In this document: positions 8,532-18,269 of the stretch, piece after piece
Layout of the letters: the number at the start of each line of letters is the position of its first letter
Numbering within the stretch: position 1 is the stretch's first letter
From: Parachlamydiaceae bacterium
GTDB taxonomy: Bacteria; Chlamydiota; Chlamydiia; Chlamydiales; Parachlamydiaceae
Assembly (NCBI GenBank): GCA_013813265.1
Contig: JACCRY010000045.1
Location: forward strand, 1-41,732
Length of the DNA stretch: 41,732 nt
Direction: 5' to 3'
Translations under genes and position numbers: made by a program
The notes under the pieces: generated by a model
Database searches by the model: none
Told to the model about the DNA's origin: nothing
The model's input: only the letters and a program-made list of their open reading frames with translations

Positions 8532-9434
8532 ATGTCGATATCTTTAAATGCATCCTTTTGTTCACAACAAACGATGACGCATGCTGAATGGGTAAATTTC
8601 AAATCAAAAATCGGTAACGATGAAAGCGGAGAATGGACACTCTTAAACAAACAAATAAGAAGAATCCCTAATATAGGAGCAGCAAATAATTACCTTTGAT
8701 GTTTATCAATACAACCCTACTCTATGGGGTTGTATTTTAGCTATTGTTGAGACTGTTAAATCATTTTTTTTTCAGTGTTGTTCAGAGCAAGATGGAATCG
8801 AAGCAGAGATCGATGCGTTATGGACTGGCTTAAAGGAAATGCAAATTACAGTGCCTTTAGACGATGCAAGTTTAAAGACTGCTGTTATGGCCGAAAGGTT
8901 ATTTCATATCAATTTAGCTGATGATTCTCAGGGTCAAAATTTAGCTGATGTATTGGATTTACTTGAGCAATTTTCTGACGAATCACGCTCTGGACTTCTT
9001 CAGGCTACCAAACTTCTACTATCGTCTAAGCATTCTAAAGAAATACAATACCTACCACATGAGATAATTTTAAATTTAGAATGCTGCATTAAAGTTCACT
9101 CCTTGTTAGATGATAATGACACAGAGTTGACTGCAGATGAGGAAAAAGCTTTGATTGCATTAGAAAAGTCAGGTCTAGGGATAAATAAAGAAAATGAGTT
9201 GTCAGTGCCGTTAGAGGAGATCCGTACCATCACTGATGACTTACTGTTTAAAGATAAAGTACGTCCAAGTTATTTTTGTATTAAAGAGATTAAAGCTGAG
9301 GATTTGTTAAAGAAATTTCCAAAAAATCAGCGAATGGGGATGGTTAAGGCAGTTAACAAGCCTATCCAAACGTAGTAGGAAACGAAGAAATTAAGGAAAA
9401 TTTTCGTCGAGACTGCCTACCTTATCTGGTTGAT
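8532..9434 (+). pseudogene. N-terminal part of a large hypothetical gene, frameshifted twice
   Basis: The original start appears to be ATG 8532 (MSISLNASFCSQQTMTHAEW), with AAGG upstream. The frame runs to a TGA at about 8697. Sensible coding continues one base out of phase from about 8692 (TFDVYQYNPTLWGCILAIVE) through the ATG at 8839 to a TAG at 9373-9375. It is then continued in yet another frame (NVVGNEEIKENFRRDCLPYL) straight into the long frame at 9435. Correcting one base near 8690 and one near 9370 gives a single protein of about 1,120 residues with the downstream segment. A hydrophobic stretch (WGCILAIVETVKSFFF) occurs about 70 residues in. I do not recognise the family. A truncated duplicate of this part is at 5285-5400. 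Translation of the 8839-9375 segment alone (178 residues) is possible but there is no convincing ribosome binding site. Confidence 0.7.
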
Positions 9435-11891
9435 ATGAATTCTGACGAGATAACGGAATTCGCCATGCTTGTAGCTGAACTTGGATGGCCAATCCATAAC
9501 TATATGCCAAGCACAAACCTTATTCCAGCAAATCAAAGGCTTGAATTTCTGAAAACCATCGCTCCCATTTTAAGTTCCATCGATACCACCGAGGGCTTTC
9601 CTAATATTGAACGGCCATTAAGAGCTATCTTAGGGATGGGATCCGTTGCAACAAAAAAAATATTGGATTGTGGGTCAAAATTGGGTCAGTGTTATGGTGT
9701 TGATGGTGTGAACTTTAGGATGGATTGGAGAGATTCTTTTACTGAAATTATTAATTTTTTTGATGTAATTTATCCTGCTAGCCGCAATTCATTTACATTT
9801 ACGGAAGAAAAGCTTTTTGATATTGACGAGCGTGTAAATGTAATATTGAAATTAATTATACAAAAATCGATTCCTTCTAATTTAATAGAAGAAATGGATA
9901 ATTTTCTTCAAACTATTACTCCTGGAAAACGACAAGAAGCTGCCACACACTTCGTTAAAATGACAAATAATGAGCTTTCTTCAAAAAAAAATTCGATTTT
10001 GCTACGGTTTTTGACATCCCATTGTGAGGTGGATTCGTGTTCCATAAAAATGGTAAATAGCATTTCTAAACTTAGGGAACTTCAGTCTCTTGATGATGGC
10101 TGTTGGGAACATATTTTGCTAGCAAGTGAAGCATCAGAAGACATGATTGGAGTTGCGGAAAATGCGGCTAGCTTTTTTCCCCTCATCAAGTGCCCTAACG
10201 AAGTGAATGAATACGATAAAGTCGCTAAACATTTGAATAATTATGGATTTAGCTTTACGCCTCATCTTAGAAAAAAACAAGAACAATTAGATAAAGCATT
10301 TCTGGCAAAGAAAATTGAGATCCTGACTGCTGCTCGAAATTTGTGGTTTGATAAGGATGGAGAAAGAAAGTTAGCAAATGCTAAATTACTGATTTTAGAA
10401 GACGGAGATGGGGCTTCTTACTTCCGTTCGAATTACACTAGCTGCCTAAAAATGCTTCATAAGAATGATCTGGATTTTGGTTTATTTCTGCTAAACGATG
10501 CATATAAATATTTTTTAGATATTAAGAATAGTTATTTAAATAAAGTGGGTTATACATTTGAATACTCTTCTTTTTTAAATATTGTAGAAAGTTGTCCCTC
10601 GGAAAAAAGATATTCTGTTCTTGAATTGAGCAAAAAAATCTTTGAACATGAAAAAATTCCTAAACGTGACGTTCAGCATTACCAAAACATACGAGAGATC
10701 TTGCCTGGTTCATTCATGGAGACTTTAGTCGAAGTTTCACCTGATATATGGGAATTAGCTTTTGAAACGGCAGAGCTTTATTTTGGTGAAAATTTATCAG
10801 CCATTGAATCAGCGAAATTAGTTGTCGATATTTCAAGAAGTATCGACACTCATGGAATACGTGTTGCCTGGATTTTAAATTTTATTATACAAAGCTTAGG
10901 GGCTGAATTTTTTATAGAGCTTAGGACTGGGGAAAATGTTTGGAAACAGTTAGAAGTTGTCATTTTAGAAATCCTAAAAAAATATGTGGAAGAGGAAGAT
11001 TTTTCATTAAAAGGAGATTTGTCGCGCGCTCTTTCTTTAGTTGATAAAGAAATTTTTAGTAAAGCCAGAAATAAGGATAATGAAAAAACTCTTTTACCTC
11101 TGTATTTCCTTTTTAAATCAATACAAAGAATTGCTCCAGAGCATAGATCTGATGGTATGTTAACTCTTCAACACTGCAAGTCACTCTATAAATCTGACAT
11201 TAATTTTTTTTGGAATGTAGAAGATCAAGATCCTCTAGATTTAATTAAAGATGCAGCTATGTCTGCTAAGAAGTTTAATAAATTGATTTCAAAGATTTGT
11301 ATTGAAGAGCAAGAAGTGTATAAAGAAAAGATATTCGTAACTGCAAAAAATTTACTGGATGAACTTGAACTATACTCGAATGAAGAGCTTTCTGTTGATT
11401 TTGATGACCTCATAGATTTAGTTTTGGAGCTAGCTAAAATTCAAGATGACACACGGCGAAAGGAAGTTCTTGACTTTGTTAAGAAGCAGGTTTTTAGTGT
11501 TGACTATCAGGAGGATGCCGATCCTCTTTATAGCGTTGTTTGTTCGATTCCTGCTATCCATTCAATTCCGACTAAGCTATTAGACGAAGCAATAAATTTT
11601 TCTCAAAATTTTAATAATAATTTAGATCTAGAGGATTTGAACTATATAGCTGCCATGGCTAAATGGCTTCCTCATCAAAAGCGTGAGATTGCTAAAAATT
11701 TGGCCGTTGAAGTAATTCAAAAGAAAGATGTAACTCCGATAAAACCTCTTACTGAAATGCTTGCATTTCTTTCCAATATTCCAGGAGCGGAGTCATTGTC
11801 GGAACAATTGCCTAATGAATTGTTAGAAGAAATCTTTAAACTGCAAATCTTACTAGATGAAAAAGATGAAAAGCAGGATGGGTTAGCTTGA
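9435..11891 (+). CDS. Large hypothetical protein, C-terminal 818-aa open segment of the split gene
   Basis: An uninterrupted 818-residue frame starts at ATG 9435, but coding-like sequence continues upstream of this ATG in the same frame. The ATG is therefore probably internal to a longer original gene that starts at 8532. The protein is rich in Leu, Glu, Lys and Asp and appears mostly helical throughout, without signal peptide, clear membrane segments or known motifs. Such composition suits an alpha-solenoid scaffold, as does the other large unknown protein at 33.6 kb, but I see no shared motif strong enough to call them paralogues. It ends 55 bases before a large inverted repeat. It may be a remnant or, if the upstream shifts are sequencing errors, the main part of a working 1,120-residue protein. 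Confidence 0.6.
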   Translation: MNSDEITEFAMLVAELGWPIHNYMPSTNLIPANQRLEFLKTIAPILSSIDTTEGFPNIERPLRAILGMGSVATKKILDCGSKLGQCYGVDGVNFRMDWRDSFTEIINFFDVIYPASRNSFTFTEEKLFDIDERVNVILKLIIQKSIPSNLIEEMDNFLQTITPGKRQEAATHFVKMTNNELSSKKNSILLRFLTSHCEVDSCSIKMVNSISKLRELQSLDDGCWEHILLASEASEDMIGVAENAASFFPLIKCPNEVNEYDKVAKHLNNYGFSFTPHLRKKQEQLDKAFLAKKIEILTAARNLWFDKDGERKLANAKLLILEDGDGASYFRSNYTSCLKMLHKNDLDFGLFLLNDAYKYFLDIKNSYLNKVGYTFEYSSFLNIVESCPSEKRYSVLELSKKIFEHEKIPKRDVQHYQNIREILPGSFMETLVEVSPDIWELAFETAELYFGENLSAIESAKLVVDISRSIDTHGIRVAWILNFIIQSLGAEFFIELRTGENVWKQLEVVILEILKKYVEEEDFSLKGDLSRALSLVDKEIFSKARNKDNEKTLLPLYFLFKSIQRIAPEHRSDGMLTLQHCKSLYKSDINFFWNVEDQDPLDLIKDAAMSAKKFNKLISKICIEEQEVYKEKIFVTAKNLLDELELYSNEELSVDFDDLIDLVLELAKIQDDTRRKEVLDFVKKQVFSVDYQEDADPLYSVVCSIPAIHSIPTKLLDEAINFSQNFNNNLDLEDLNYIAAMAKWLPHQKREIAKNLAVEVIQKKDVTPIKPLTEMLAFLSNIPGAESLSEQLPNELLEEIFKLQILLDEKDEKQDGLA

Positions 11892-11929
11892 GAGATTTGG
11901 GAACCTAAGCGACCATAGAGACCTAAGGG

Positions 11930-12040
11930 ACTTAAGAGAGGGGACTGTCCTAGCAGGCTGAAGGCATGCCTTATTACACCCTAGCCTTAGTCTGTAATAA
12001 GGCGTGCCTTCAGCCTGCTAGGACCGTCTAAAGTCCCTTA
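11930..12040. repeat. Long inverted repeat between convergent genes
   Basis: Two 32-base arms, 11947-11978 and 11993-12024, are complementary except for one position that can pair as G-U; the loop is 14 bases. The arms contain CTAGCAGGCTGAAGGCATGC. Outside them, TAAGGGACTT (about 11931-11940) pairs with AAGTCCCTTA (12031-12040), extending the structure with a small internal bulge. It sits between the convergent ends of the split gene and the efflux operon, so it could terminate both. Its length is far beyond a normal terminator and suggests a MITE-like or REP-like element. Confidence 0.8.
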
Positions 12041-12082
12041 CTTCCTTCTAGTTCCTTAAGTCTTTTATGTCTTTAAATCCCT

Positions 12083-13681
12083 TTACTCCCATTGCCAATG
12101 CCACTGCCTGCCTTTAGTTGTGCTTTCATCGGTTTCATGGGAGATTGCTTCACAATCTGCAGCATCTACCCAGCCCCCACCTAAGGCTTTGTAAATCGCA
12201 ATAAGTGATACAAAAATATCGCCCTGCGCTTTTGCCATGTCCAATTCAGCATCAAATAAATTGCGTTCTGCATCCAATACATTGAGATAATCCGTTTGTC
12301 CATTGTCATATTGTAGGTTAGCTAGTTTAAGAAGCTCTCTGAGCACCGCAACACGCTCATTTTGAACATTGAAAATTTCCTTTGATTTTCTATGGAAAAT
12401 CAGAGCATCTTCAACTTCTTTAAGACCATTCAGAACAGTAGTTTCATATGCATAATAAACTTCACAATGAATTGCCTTAGCAGCTTCAACATTGCTTGTA
12501 ATCAGCCAGCCAGTAAAGATTGGTTGGGTAATATTAGCTCCATACTGCCATGTGCGGGATGTTGATTTTAGTAGATTCTTAAGTTCCATACTTTCAAAGC
12601 CAAAAAGCCCCGTAAGACTTATTGTTGGGAAATAATCTGCTCGTGCTACCCCAATGCGCGCATTTGCAGCAATCAACGTTTGCTCAGCTCGTCTAATGTC
12701 CGGGCGTTGAAAAAGAAGGTCTGAAGGAAGTCCTACTGGTACGTTAAAGGGTTCAGGCCATTCTGTTATTTCAAGACCTCGATTAATTGCTGTGGGAGGG
12801 TGTCCTACGAGAATACTTATGAGGTTTTCTTGCTCACCAATTAAACGCTCTGTGCGTACGACTTGAGCTTCCGCAAGAAAAATTTGCGATTCCGCTTGTT
12901 TAACTTCAAGTTCTGAAGTAAACCCTTCATCAAAACGTAACTTTGCCAATCGATAAGATTCTATATAAGACTTTTTAGTCTCTTTAGCAATTCTTAGTTC
13001 CTGATCGAACTCCCGAAGTTGCACGTAACTCTGTGCTACAGCAGTGACAATGGAAAGTACAACACCACGACGTACATCGATTTGCGCAAACAGTTCAGCT
13101 CTAGCAGCTTCAGTAGCACTATAGATTCTACCCCAAATGTCCAGTTCATAGGAAAGCGTAACATTTAAACTAAAGAAATCTGTAATACGTTTAAATTTTG
13201 GTGTGGGTGTTATATCTGGTGGCGGTATAGGGGGGCAAGCTTTAGGGAGTACTGCATTAGTATCCTGAGGAATGGCAGCATCATTGATTCCAGCAAGAGA
13301 AGCTTCTTGCTTTGTAGCAGTGGCTCGTCCATAGATCTGGGGATAAAGTCGCGAACGCGCAATCCCTAGGCGAGCATAAAATTCTTCGACCCTGCAAATG
13401 GCCGTTTTAATTTCTTGGTTATAGACGATCGCTTCATCTATTAAGTTGGAAAGAATAGGATCATTAAATTTTAACCACCATAGTTCGTTGAAATTAAGAC
13501 AATCTTCAAGTCCAGTTTTATGCGCAAATACATCATTTTGTTCTGTGTCAGGCGCAAAACGCCATCCATCAGGAATTTCCATGCGTGGAGGTCTATAAGG
13601 GGGATGTAGTACGCATGATTGCATTGCAAAAACAAAAGTTAGGAAGCATACGCATTTAATGAGGGTTCTTCTTTGATCCAT
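12083..13681 (-). CDS. Outer-membrane efflux channel lipoprotein (OprM/NodT, TolC family)
   Basis: This protein forms the outer-membrane exit duct of a tripartite RND pump. From the ATG at 13681 it is 532 residues long. The N-terminus has a lipoprotein signal, RRTLIKCVCFLTFVFAMQSC, with the lipidated Cys at position 23. Two similar halves follow, as expected for the family: each has long helical hairpins and the pattern LxxELDxxGR or A-x-x-Y-x-x-Gx-T/S (for example LSYELDIWGRIYSATEAARA and LANLQYDNGQTDYLNVLDAE). The frame extends to a TTG at 13699, but the ATG is preferred because it places the signal peptide correctly and has GGACGG before it. It overlaps the 3' end of the pump gene by 26 bases, so the two are translationally coupled. 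Confidence 0.93.
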   Translation of the reverse strand: MDQRRTLIKCVCFLTFVFAMQSCVLHPPYRPPRMEIPDGWRFAPDTEQNDVFAHKTGLEDCLNFNELWWLKFNDPILSNLIDEAIVYNQEIKTAICRVEEFYARLGIARSRLYPQIYGRATATKQEASLAGINDAAIPQDTNAVLPKACPPIPPPDITPTPKFKRITDFFSLNVTLSYELDIWGRIYSATEAARAELFAQIDVRRGVVLSIVTAVAQSYVQLREFDQELRIAKETKKSYIESYRLAKLRFDEGFTSELEVKQAESQIFLAEAQVVRTERLIGEQENLISILVGHPPTAINRGLEITEWPEPFNVPVGLPSDLLFQRPDIRRAEQTLIAANARIGVARADYFPTISLTGLFGFESMELKNLLKSTSRTWQYGANITQPIFTGWLITSNVEAAKAIHCEVYYAYETTVLNGLKEVEDALIFHRKSKEIFNVQNERVAVLRELLKLANLQYDNGQTDYLNVLDAERNLFDAELDMAKAQGDIFVSLIAIYKALGGGWVDAADCEAISHETDESTTKGRQWHWQWE

Positions 13682-16600
13682 TTTCCGTCCATTGCACAAT
13701 CAGTTTAAAGAAAAGAGGGACGAGTAGCACTGCAAGAATTGTTGCAGCTATCATTCCCCCAAAAACACCCGTACCAACAGATTGACGGCTTGCCGCTCCG
13801 GCTCCCTGAGCAAAAACGAGAGGGAGTACACCCAAAATAAAGGTTAAAGATGTCATCAAGATAGCCCGAAATCGCAATTTTGCCGCTTCAAGAGCCGCTT
13901 CTGCTAAAGGAAGTCCTTCCTGATATTTTAAAAGGGCAAATTCAACGATAAGAATTGCATTTTTGGCAGCTAGGGCAATAAGTGTCACAAGGCCCACCTG
14001 GAAATACACATCATTGGTCGTGCCACGAATCCAGATTGCCAAAAAGGCTCCAAGCAAGCCAAAAGGAATAGCGCAAATAACTGCTAATGGTAATGACCAA
14101 CGTTCATAAAGGGCACATAAAATCAGAAAGACCATAACAATTCCACCAATAAGAACCCCTGTAGATTTTCCACCAGTAGCTTTTTCCTGGTAGGATTCGC
14201 CACTCCAAGAATAGGTCATTCCTTCCGGAAGTTCTGTCGCCGCGAGTTTTTCCATGGCATTCATGGCTTCCCCCGAGCTGTATCCTGGGGCGGCACTACC
14301 GAAAATTTTTCCAGCTGCAAAACCGTTAAAACGGGTCACAAGTGTCGGTCCTTTAGAATAATTGACCTTTATCAGAGCAGAGAGAGGAACCATTTGACCT
14401 GTTTTTGAACGCACATAAATTTCATCGATATCGCTAATTTTAGCCCGAAAGGAAGGTTCGGCTTGAGCTGTGACCCTGAATGTGCGCCCAAATTTATTAA
14501 AGTCATTGATATACAAGGAGCCCATAAGAACTTGTAAGCTTTGAAAAACATCCGCAATAGAAACTCCTAGTGCACGTGCCTTATACCGATCTAGATCCAC
14601 AAAAAGCTGCATATTGTTCGCTTGAATTGTACTCATCACATGTTGGAGCTCTGGGAGCTTATTTGCTTTAGCGATAAAGCCTCCCACAACTTCCTCTAAT
14701 TTTTCCATTTGTGCTTCACCGCGGCTTTCTATCCAAAATTCAAAACCACCCACTGTACCGAGACCTTGGATGGCTGGTGGATTTAATAGCCAAATTTGCG
14801 CTTCTGGAATATTTGCATATTTTTGGCTAAGGGACTTTTGAATAGCATGGGCTTGCAGCTCAGGAGCTTTTCGGACATCCCAATCAGTGAGTGTAATAAA
14901 ATTAGCTCCTGCAGAAGGGCGATTTGAGCCATCTAGCATGCTAAAACCTGAGAAAGCTAAAACATTTTCAACTCCTGGCTGGGGAGCAGCTAGTTCGTAT
15001 ACTTCTTGGTCTATTTTTTCTGTACGTTGAAGACTTGCTCCATCAGGTAAAGTCACAGCGGCAATTAAGTACCCTTGGTCCTCTTCAGGAACAAAACTCA
15101 TTGGGGTCGTATAAACTAACAATCCAAGTAGCGCTAAAACTCCAATAAAAATAGCTCCTCCTAGCAGGGGAATATCAAGTATTTTTTTTGCAGCTACAAT
15201 GTACAGTTCAGTTAAGCGATCAAAATGACGATTAAACCATTGTCCTAGCCTCGAAGGGGACGCTGACGCTTTTTCTAGTAAAATGACGGCTAAGGCAGGA
15301 CTTAATGTCAAAGCAACAATTCCTGAGATAACGACTGAGACGGCAATCGTTATAGCGAACTGACGATAGAGCTGACCTGCAATTCCCCCAAGGAAGGCAA
15401 CCGGCAAAAATACGGCACAAAGGACAAAAACAATTGCAACGACCGGTCCAGACACTTCCTCCATTGCTTTATGAGCAGCCATTTTGGCTGACAGCCCAAG
15501 CTCACGAATATTGCGTTCAATATTTTCAATGACCACGATGGCATCATCAACGACTGTCCCAACGGCGAGCACTAATCCGAACAGAGTTAAGGTGTTGATC
15601 GAAAATCCGAGAACATACATCCCGGCAAAAGTTCCAACGATCGATACGACCATTGCTAGAATGGGAACGATGGTGGCTCGAAATCTTTGCAAAAAGATGA
15701 GGACCACCAAACACACAAGGAATGCTGCTTCAAAAATTGTTTTGACGACTTCTCCAATTGACTTTCGTATATAATTGGTGGTGTCATAAGGGATTTGGTA
15801 AACTATTCCTTCAGGGAAATTCTTAGAGAGTCGGTCTAAGGTCTTTTTTACATCCTCAGCTACATCAAGTGCATTTGCACCAAATTGTTGATAGATCGCA
15901 ATAACACTTGCATTTTTTCCATTAAGCTCTCCATCCACATCATAATTTTGTGCACCAAGTTCGGCGCGTCCAATATCTTTCATCGTGACAAATGACCCAT
16001 CTTCATTTCCGCGCAAAATGATATTTTCAAATTCTTCAGTAGTTGACAGACGACCCTTAGTCGCAATCGGTAGAGTTAGCTGCACAGGTCCACTTGTAGG
16101 AGTTCTACCGATCTGACCGATCCCAAAGTTGCTATTTTGTTCTTTAACAGCTTCAACGATGTCCGTAGTTGTAAGATCCATTTGTGCCATACGATCGGGT
16201 CTTAACCAAAGTCGCATCGAATAATCTCTTGCATTGACGATTTGGACATCACTAATTCCAGGAACGCGCAGAAGTTCATCTACCACATTTATTGTTGCAT
16301 AATTGCTAAGTGCAATGTCATCATAGGTCCCATTAGGAGACTGCATAGTGACAACTAAAAGAATATTGGGCGTTTGTTTTTTGACAGTCACACCAATTTG
16401 TTGTGTTTCAAAAGGAAGTTGTGGTAACGCCATGTTGATGCGATTCTGTACGTTGACCTGAGCAATATCAGCATCTGTACCGATTTCAAAAAACACTGTT
16501 AAACTCATGTCTCCATTGGCTGAATTCTGAGAATTCATATAGATCATGTTTTCTACACCATTAATTTGCTGTTCAATGGGCGCGGCAACGTTTAACGCAA

Positions 16601-16772
16601 CAGTTGTCGCGTCAGCTCCGGGATAAACAGCACCTATCTGAATTTGAGGAGGGGTAATATTAGGATACTGCTCAATGGGTAGGGCACGTAGGGCAACAAG
16701 TCCGAGGAGTGTGATGATAATGGAGATTACACATGCAAAGACGGGTCGATCGATAAAAAAGCTTGCAAACAT
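13656..16772 (-). CDS. RND multidrug efflux pump, inner-membrane transporter (HAE1, AcrB/MexB-like)
   Basis: This is the proton-driven inner-membrane pump of the complex; typical substrates of the family are drugs, dyes, detergents and lipids. At 1,038 residues it is the normal family length. The N-terminus MFASFFIDRPVFACVISIII is the usual first membrane helix. TM4 carries the proton-relay pair VGTVVDDAIVVIENIERN (Asp409, Asp410), and the matching Lys is in LVTLIALAAKNAILIVEFAL in the second half. Twelve membrane segments and two large periplasmic loops are apparent. It lies 38 bases after the adaptor gene and overlaps the channel gene, forming the operon adaptor - pump - channel. No TetR or other regulator gene is adjacent. 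Confidence 0.97.
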   Translation of the reverse strand: MFASFFIDRPVFACVISIIITLLGLVALRALPIEQYPNITPPQIQIGAVYPGADATTVALNVAAPIEQQINGVENMIYMNSQNSANGDMSLTVFFEIGTDADIAQVNVQNRINMALPQLPFETQQIGVTVKKQTPNILLVVTMQSPNGTYDDIALSNYATINVVDELLRVPGISDVQIVNARDYSMRLWLRPDRMAQMDLTTTDIVEAVKEQNSNFGIGQIGRTPTSGPVQLTLPIATKGRLSTTEEFENIILRGNEDGSFVTMKDIGRAELGAQNYDVDGELNGKNASVIAIYQQFGANALDVAEDVKKTLDRLSKNFPEGIVYQIPYDTTNYIRKSIGEVVKTIFEAAFLVCLVVLIFLQRFRATIVPILAMVVSIVGTFAGMYVLGFSINTLTLFGLVLAVGTVVDDAIVVIENIERNIRELGLSAKMAAHKAMEEVSGPVVAIVFVLCAVFLPVAFLGGIAGQLYRQFAITIAVSVVISGIVALTLSPALAVILLEKASASPSRLGQWFNRHFDRLTELYIVAAKKILDIPLLGGAIFIGVLALLGLLVYTTPMSFVPEEDQGYLIAAVTLPDGASLQRTEKIDQEVYELAAPQPGVENVLAFSGFSMLDGSNRPSAGANFITLTDWDVRKAPELQAHAIQKSLSQKYANIPEAQIWLLNPPAIQGLGTVGGFEFWIESRGEAQMEKLEEVVGGFIAKANKLPELQHVMSTIQANNMQLFVDLDRYKARALGVSIADVFQSLQVLMGSLYINDFNKFGRTFRVTAQAEPSFRAKISDIDEIYVRSKTGQMVPLSALIKVNYSKGPTLVTRFNGFAAGKIFGSAAPGYSSGEAMNAMEKLAATELPEGMTYSWSGESYQEKATGGKSTGVLIGGIVMVFLILCALYERWSLPLAVICAIPFGLLGAFLAIWIRGTTNDVYFQVGLVTLIALAAKNAILIVEFALLKYQEGLPLAEAALEAAKLRFRAILMTSLTFILGVLPLVFAQGAGAASRQSVGTGVFGGMIAATILAVLLVPLFFKLIVQWTENGSKKNPH

Positions 16773-16810
16773 AATGATTAAGAAACCTTAGCTTGAACAT
16801 GTTAATAGGT

Positions 16811-17995
16811 TTATTTGAAATTTGAAGCAGCGCTTGATTCCTGAGACTTAGTGTTATGCAAATTGTTAATAAAACTTGTGATATGTACTAGACTGCCGGC
16901 TTGTATCTTATTAATACCGTCTGCAATAACGACATCGCCAGTCTTCAATCCTGATTTTATGATCCATTGGTCACCGACCCATTCGCCGGCATCCACATAT
17001 GTGATAACTGCTCGGTTTTCCTTATTGACGGTGTAAACATAGAGTCCTTTTTTACTTTGAACGACAGCTCTTTGTGGAATCACAATCGCATCAGGCCTGA
17101 CAGCACCTGTGATCCGTGCACGAATAAATTGACCCGGTCTTAAGGTTCCATCGGGGTTCGGCAGTTCAGCTCGTGCCATCATAGTGCCAGTCTTCGGGTC
17201 GTAAGTTGGAGAAAAAAAATTGACTTTTCCCGCATTTGGCAGAACGCTCCCATCAGCTAGGATGGCTTCGATCGTAAAGTCTTCATTTTCAGGGAATTTT
17301 AATGTCCCCTTAAGGCGTTCACCATTTGATTGCAAAATGTCTCTTTCGGGGATACTAAAGTTGATCCAAATTGGGTCAATCACAGAAATCGTGGTGAGGA
17401 GTGATTCGTTTGTAATAATTAAAGCACCGACGCGGAAGTTGGACGCGCCCGCGAGACCATCAACAGGGGAACGTATTGTTGTATAAGCTAGGTTGAGCTC
17501 TGCTTGTACAAGATTCGCTTTCCCTGAGTCAACGTTAGCTTTACTTCCGGCTTCTTGAGAAATAGCTGTGTCTAAATCGCGACGGCTGGCAGCCTTTTGT
17601 TCATAAAGTGGTTTCAATCGTTCCACTGAGCGTTTTGCATCCCACAAAACAGCCTCTTGCTTTGCCAGGTCACCTTTGGAACTATTTAGAGCAGCTTCAA
17701 AGGGTCTAGGGTCTATTTGGAAAAGCAGTTGGTCATTTGAGACAAATTGACCTTCATTATAATCAATTGAATTTAGATATCCTGCAACCCGAGCACGTAC
17801 TTCGACTTCATGCGAGCTTCTAGCGAAGCCAACATATTCGTACACAGCAGGGATTGTTTTTTTCTCAATCGTTGTGGCGATGACATCAACTGCAGCCTCT
17901 TTTTGAGGAGGCGGTGCTTCTTGGTGACAAGCACACAGCATATGTAAGCTGAGTATTAGGCTAGGAGTTGAAAAGGGGTGTAGGTTATAGGGCAT
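16811..17995 (-). CDS. RND efflux periplasmic adaptor (AcrA/MexA family)
   Basis: This is the membrane-fusion protein that joins the RND pump to the outer-membrane channel. With the ATG at 17995 it is 394 residues. A lipoprotein signal ends in LHMLCAC, with Cys23 the likely lipid anchor. The family blocks follow in order: the barrel-sandwich entry VGFARSSHEVEVRARVAGYL, the helical hairpin with NSSKGDLAKQEAVLWDAKRS, the return lipoyl half AYTTIRSPVDGLAGASNFRV, then the beta-barrel with FINFSIPERD-like sequence and PNPDGTLRPGQFIRARITG. A TTG start at 18052 would add 19 residues before the signal and is less likely. It is the first gene of the operon; a 20-bp hairpin lies 90 bases upstream. Confidence 0.93.
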   Translation of the reverse strand: MPYNLHPFSTPSLILSLHMLCACHQEAPPPQKEAAVDVIATTIEKKTIPAVYEYVGFARSSHEVEVRARVAGYLNSIDYNEGQFVSNDQLLFQIDPRPFEAALNSSKGDLAKQEAVLWDAKRSVERLKPLYEQKAASRRDLDTAISQEAGSKANVDSGKANLVQAELNLAYTTIRSPVDGLAGASNFRVGALIITNESLLTTISVIDPIWINFSIPERDILQSNGERLKGTLKFPENEDFTIEAILADGSVLPNAGKVNFFSPTYDPKTGTMMARAELPNPDGTLRPGQFIRARITGAVRPDAIVIPQRAVVQSKKGLYVYTVNKENRAVITYVDAGEWVGDQWIIKSGLKTGDVVIADGINKIQAGSLVHITSFINNLHNTKSQESSAASNFK

Positions 17996-18084
17996 ATTCG
18001 TCACATATAAAAATTTTAACCATAGAGAGAGTTGCAACACATGAAAAAACAAAATTTTGAGAGATTTTTTATAACAAAGATGAA

Positions 18085-18129
18085 AAACTATAAAAAGTTA
18101 AACCCTTCAGGTTTAACTTTTTATAGTTT
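18085..18129. terminator. Perfect 20-bp hairpin upstream of the efflux operon
   Basis: Arms 18085-18104 and 18110-18129 are perfectly complementary (ACTATAAAAAGTTAAACC on the left), with loop CTTCA and A- or T-rich flanks on both sides. It would end transcripts arriving from the MORN-like gene on the minus strand before the efflux operon. It is unusually long for a terminator. The frame at 18032-18295 is produced by reading through it and is not a gene. Confidence 0.7.
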
Positions 18130-18269
18130 TTGCCTTCGTTTGGAAAGATCTAAAAAGGCTATCTTTTCGAGTTCTGCAATTCGCTCCATACATTATATGA
18201 GAACATTTGTAGGTGCAACTAAAAAATATGTCATGTATTACTTAAGTTGTTTTATACTCTTCCTTGAAT

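Noticed and set aside
12083-17995. Heavy-metal or nodulation-type RND system
   Set aside because: The pump has HAE1 features (length, Asp pair context, FIDRPVFA start) and no metal-binding motifs, so a multidrug-type pump is the better call.
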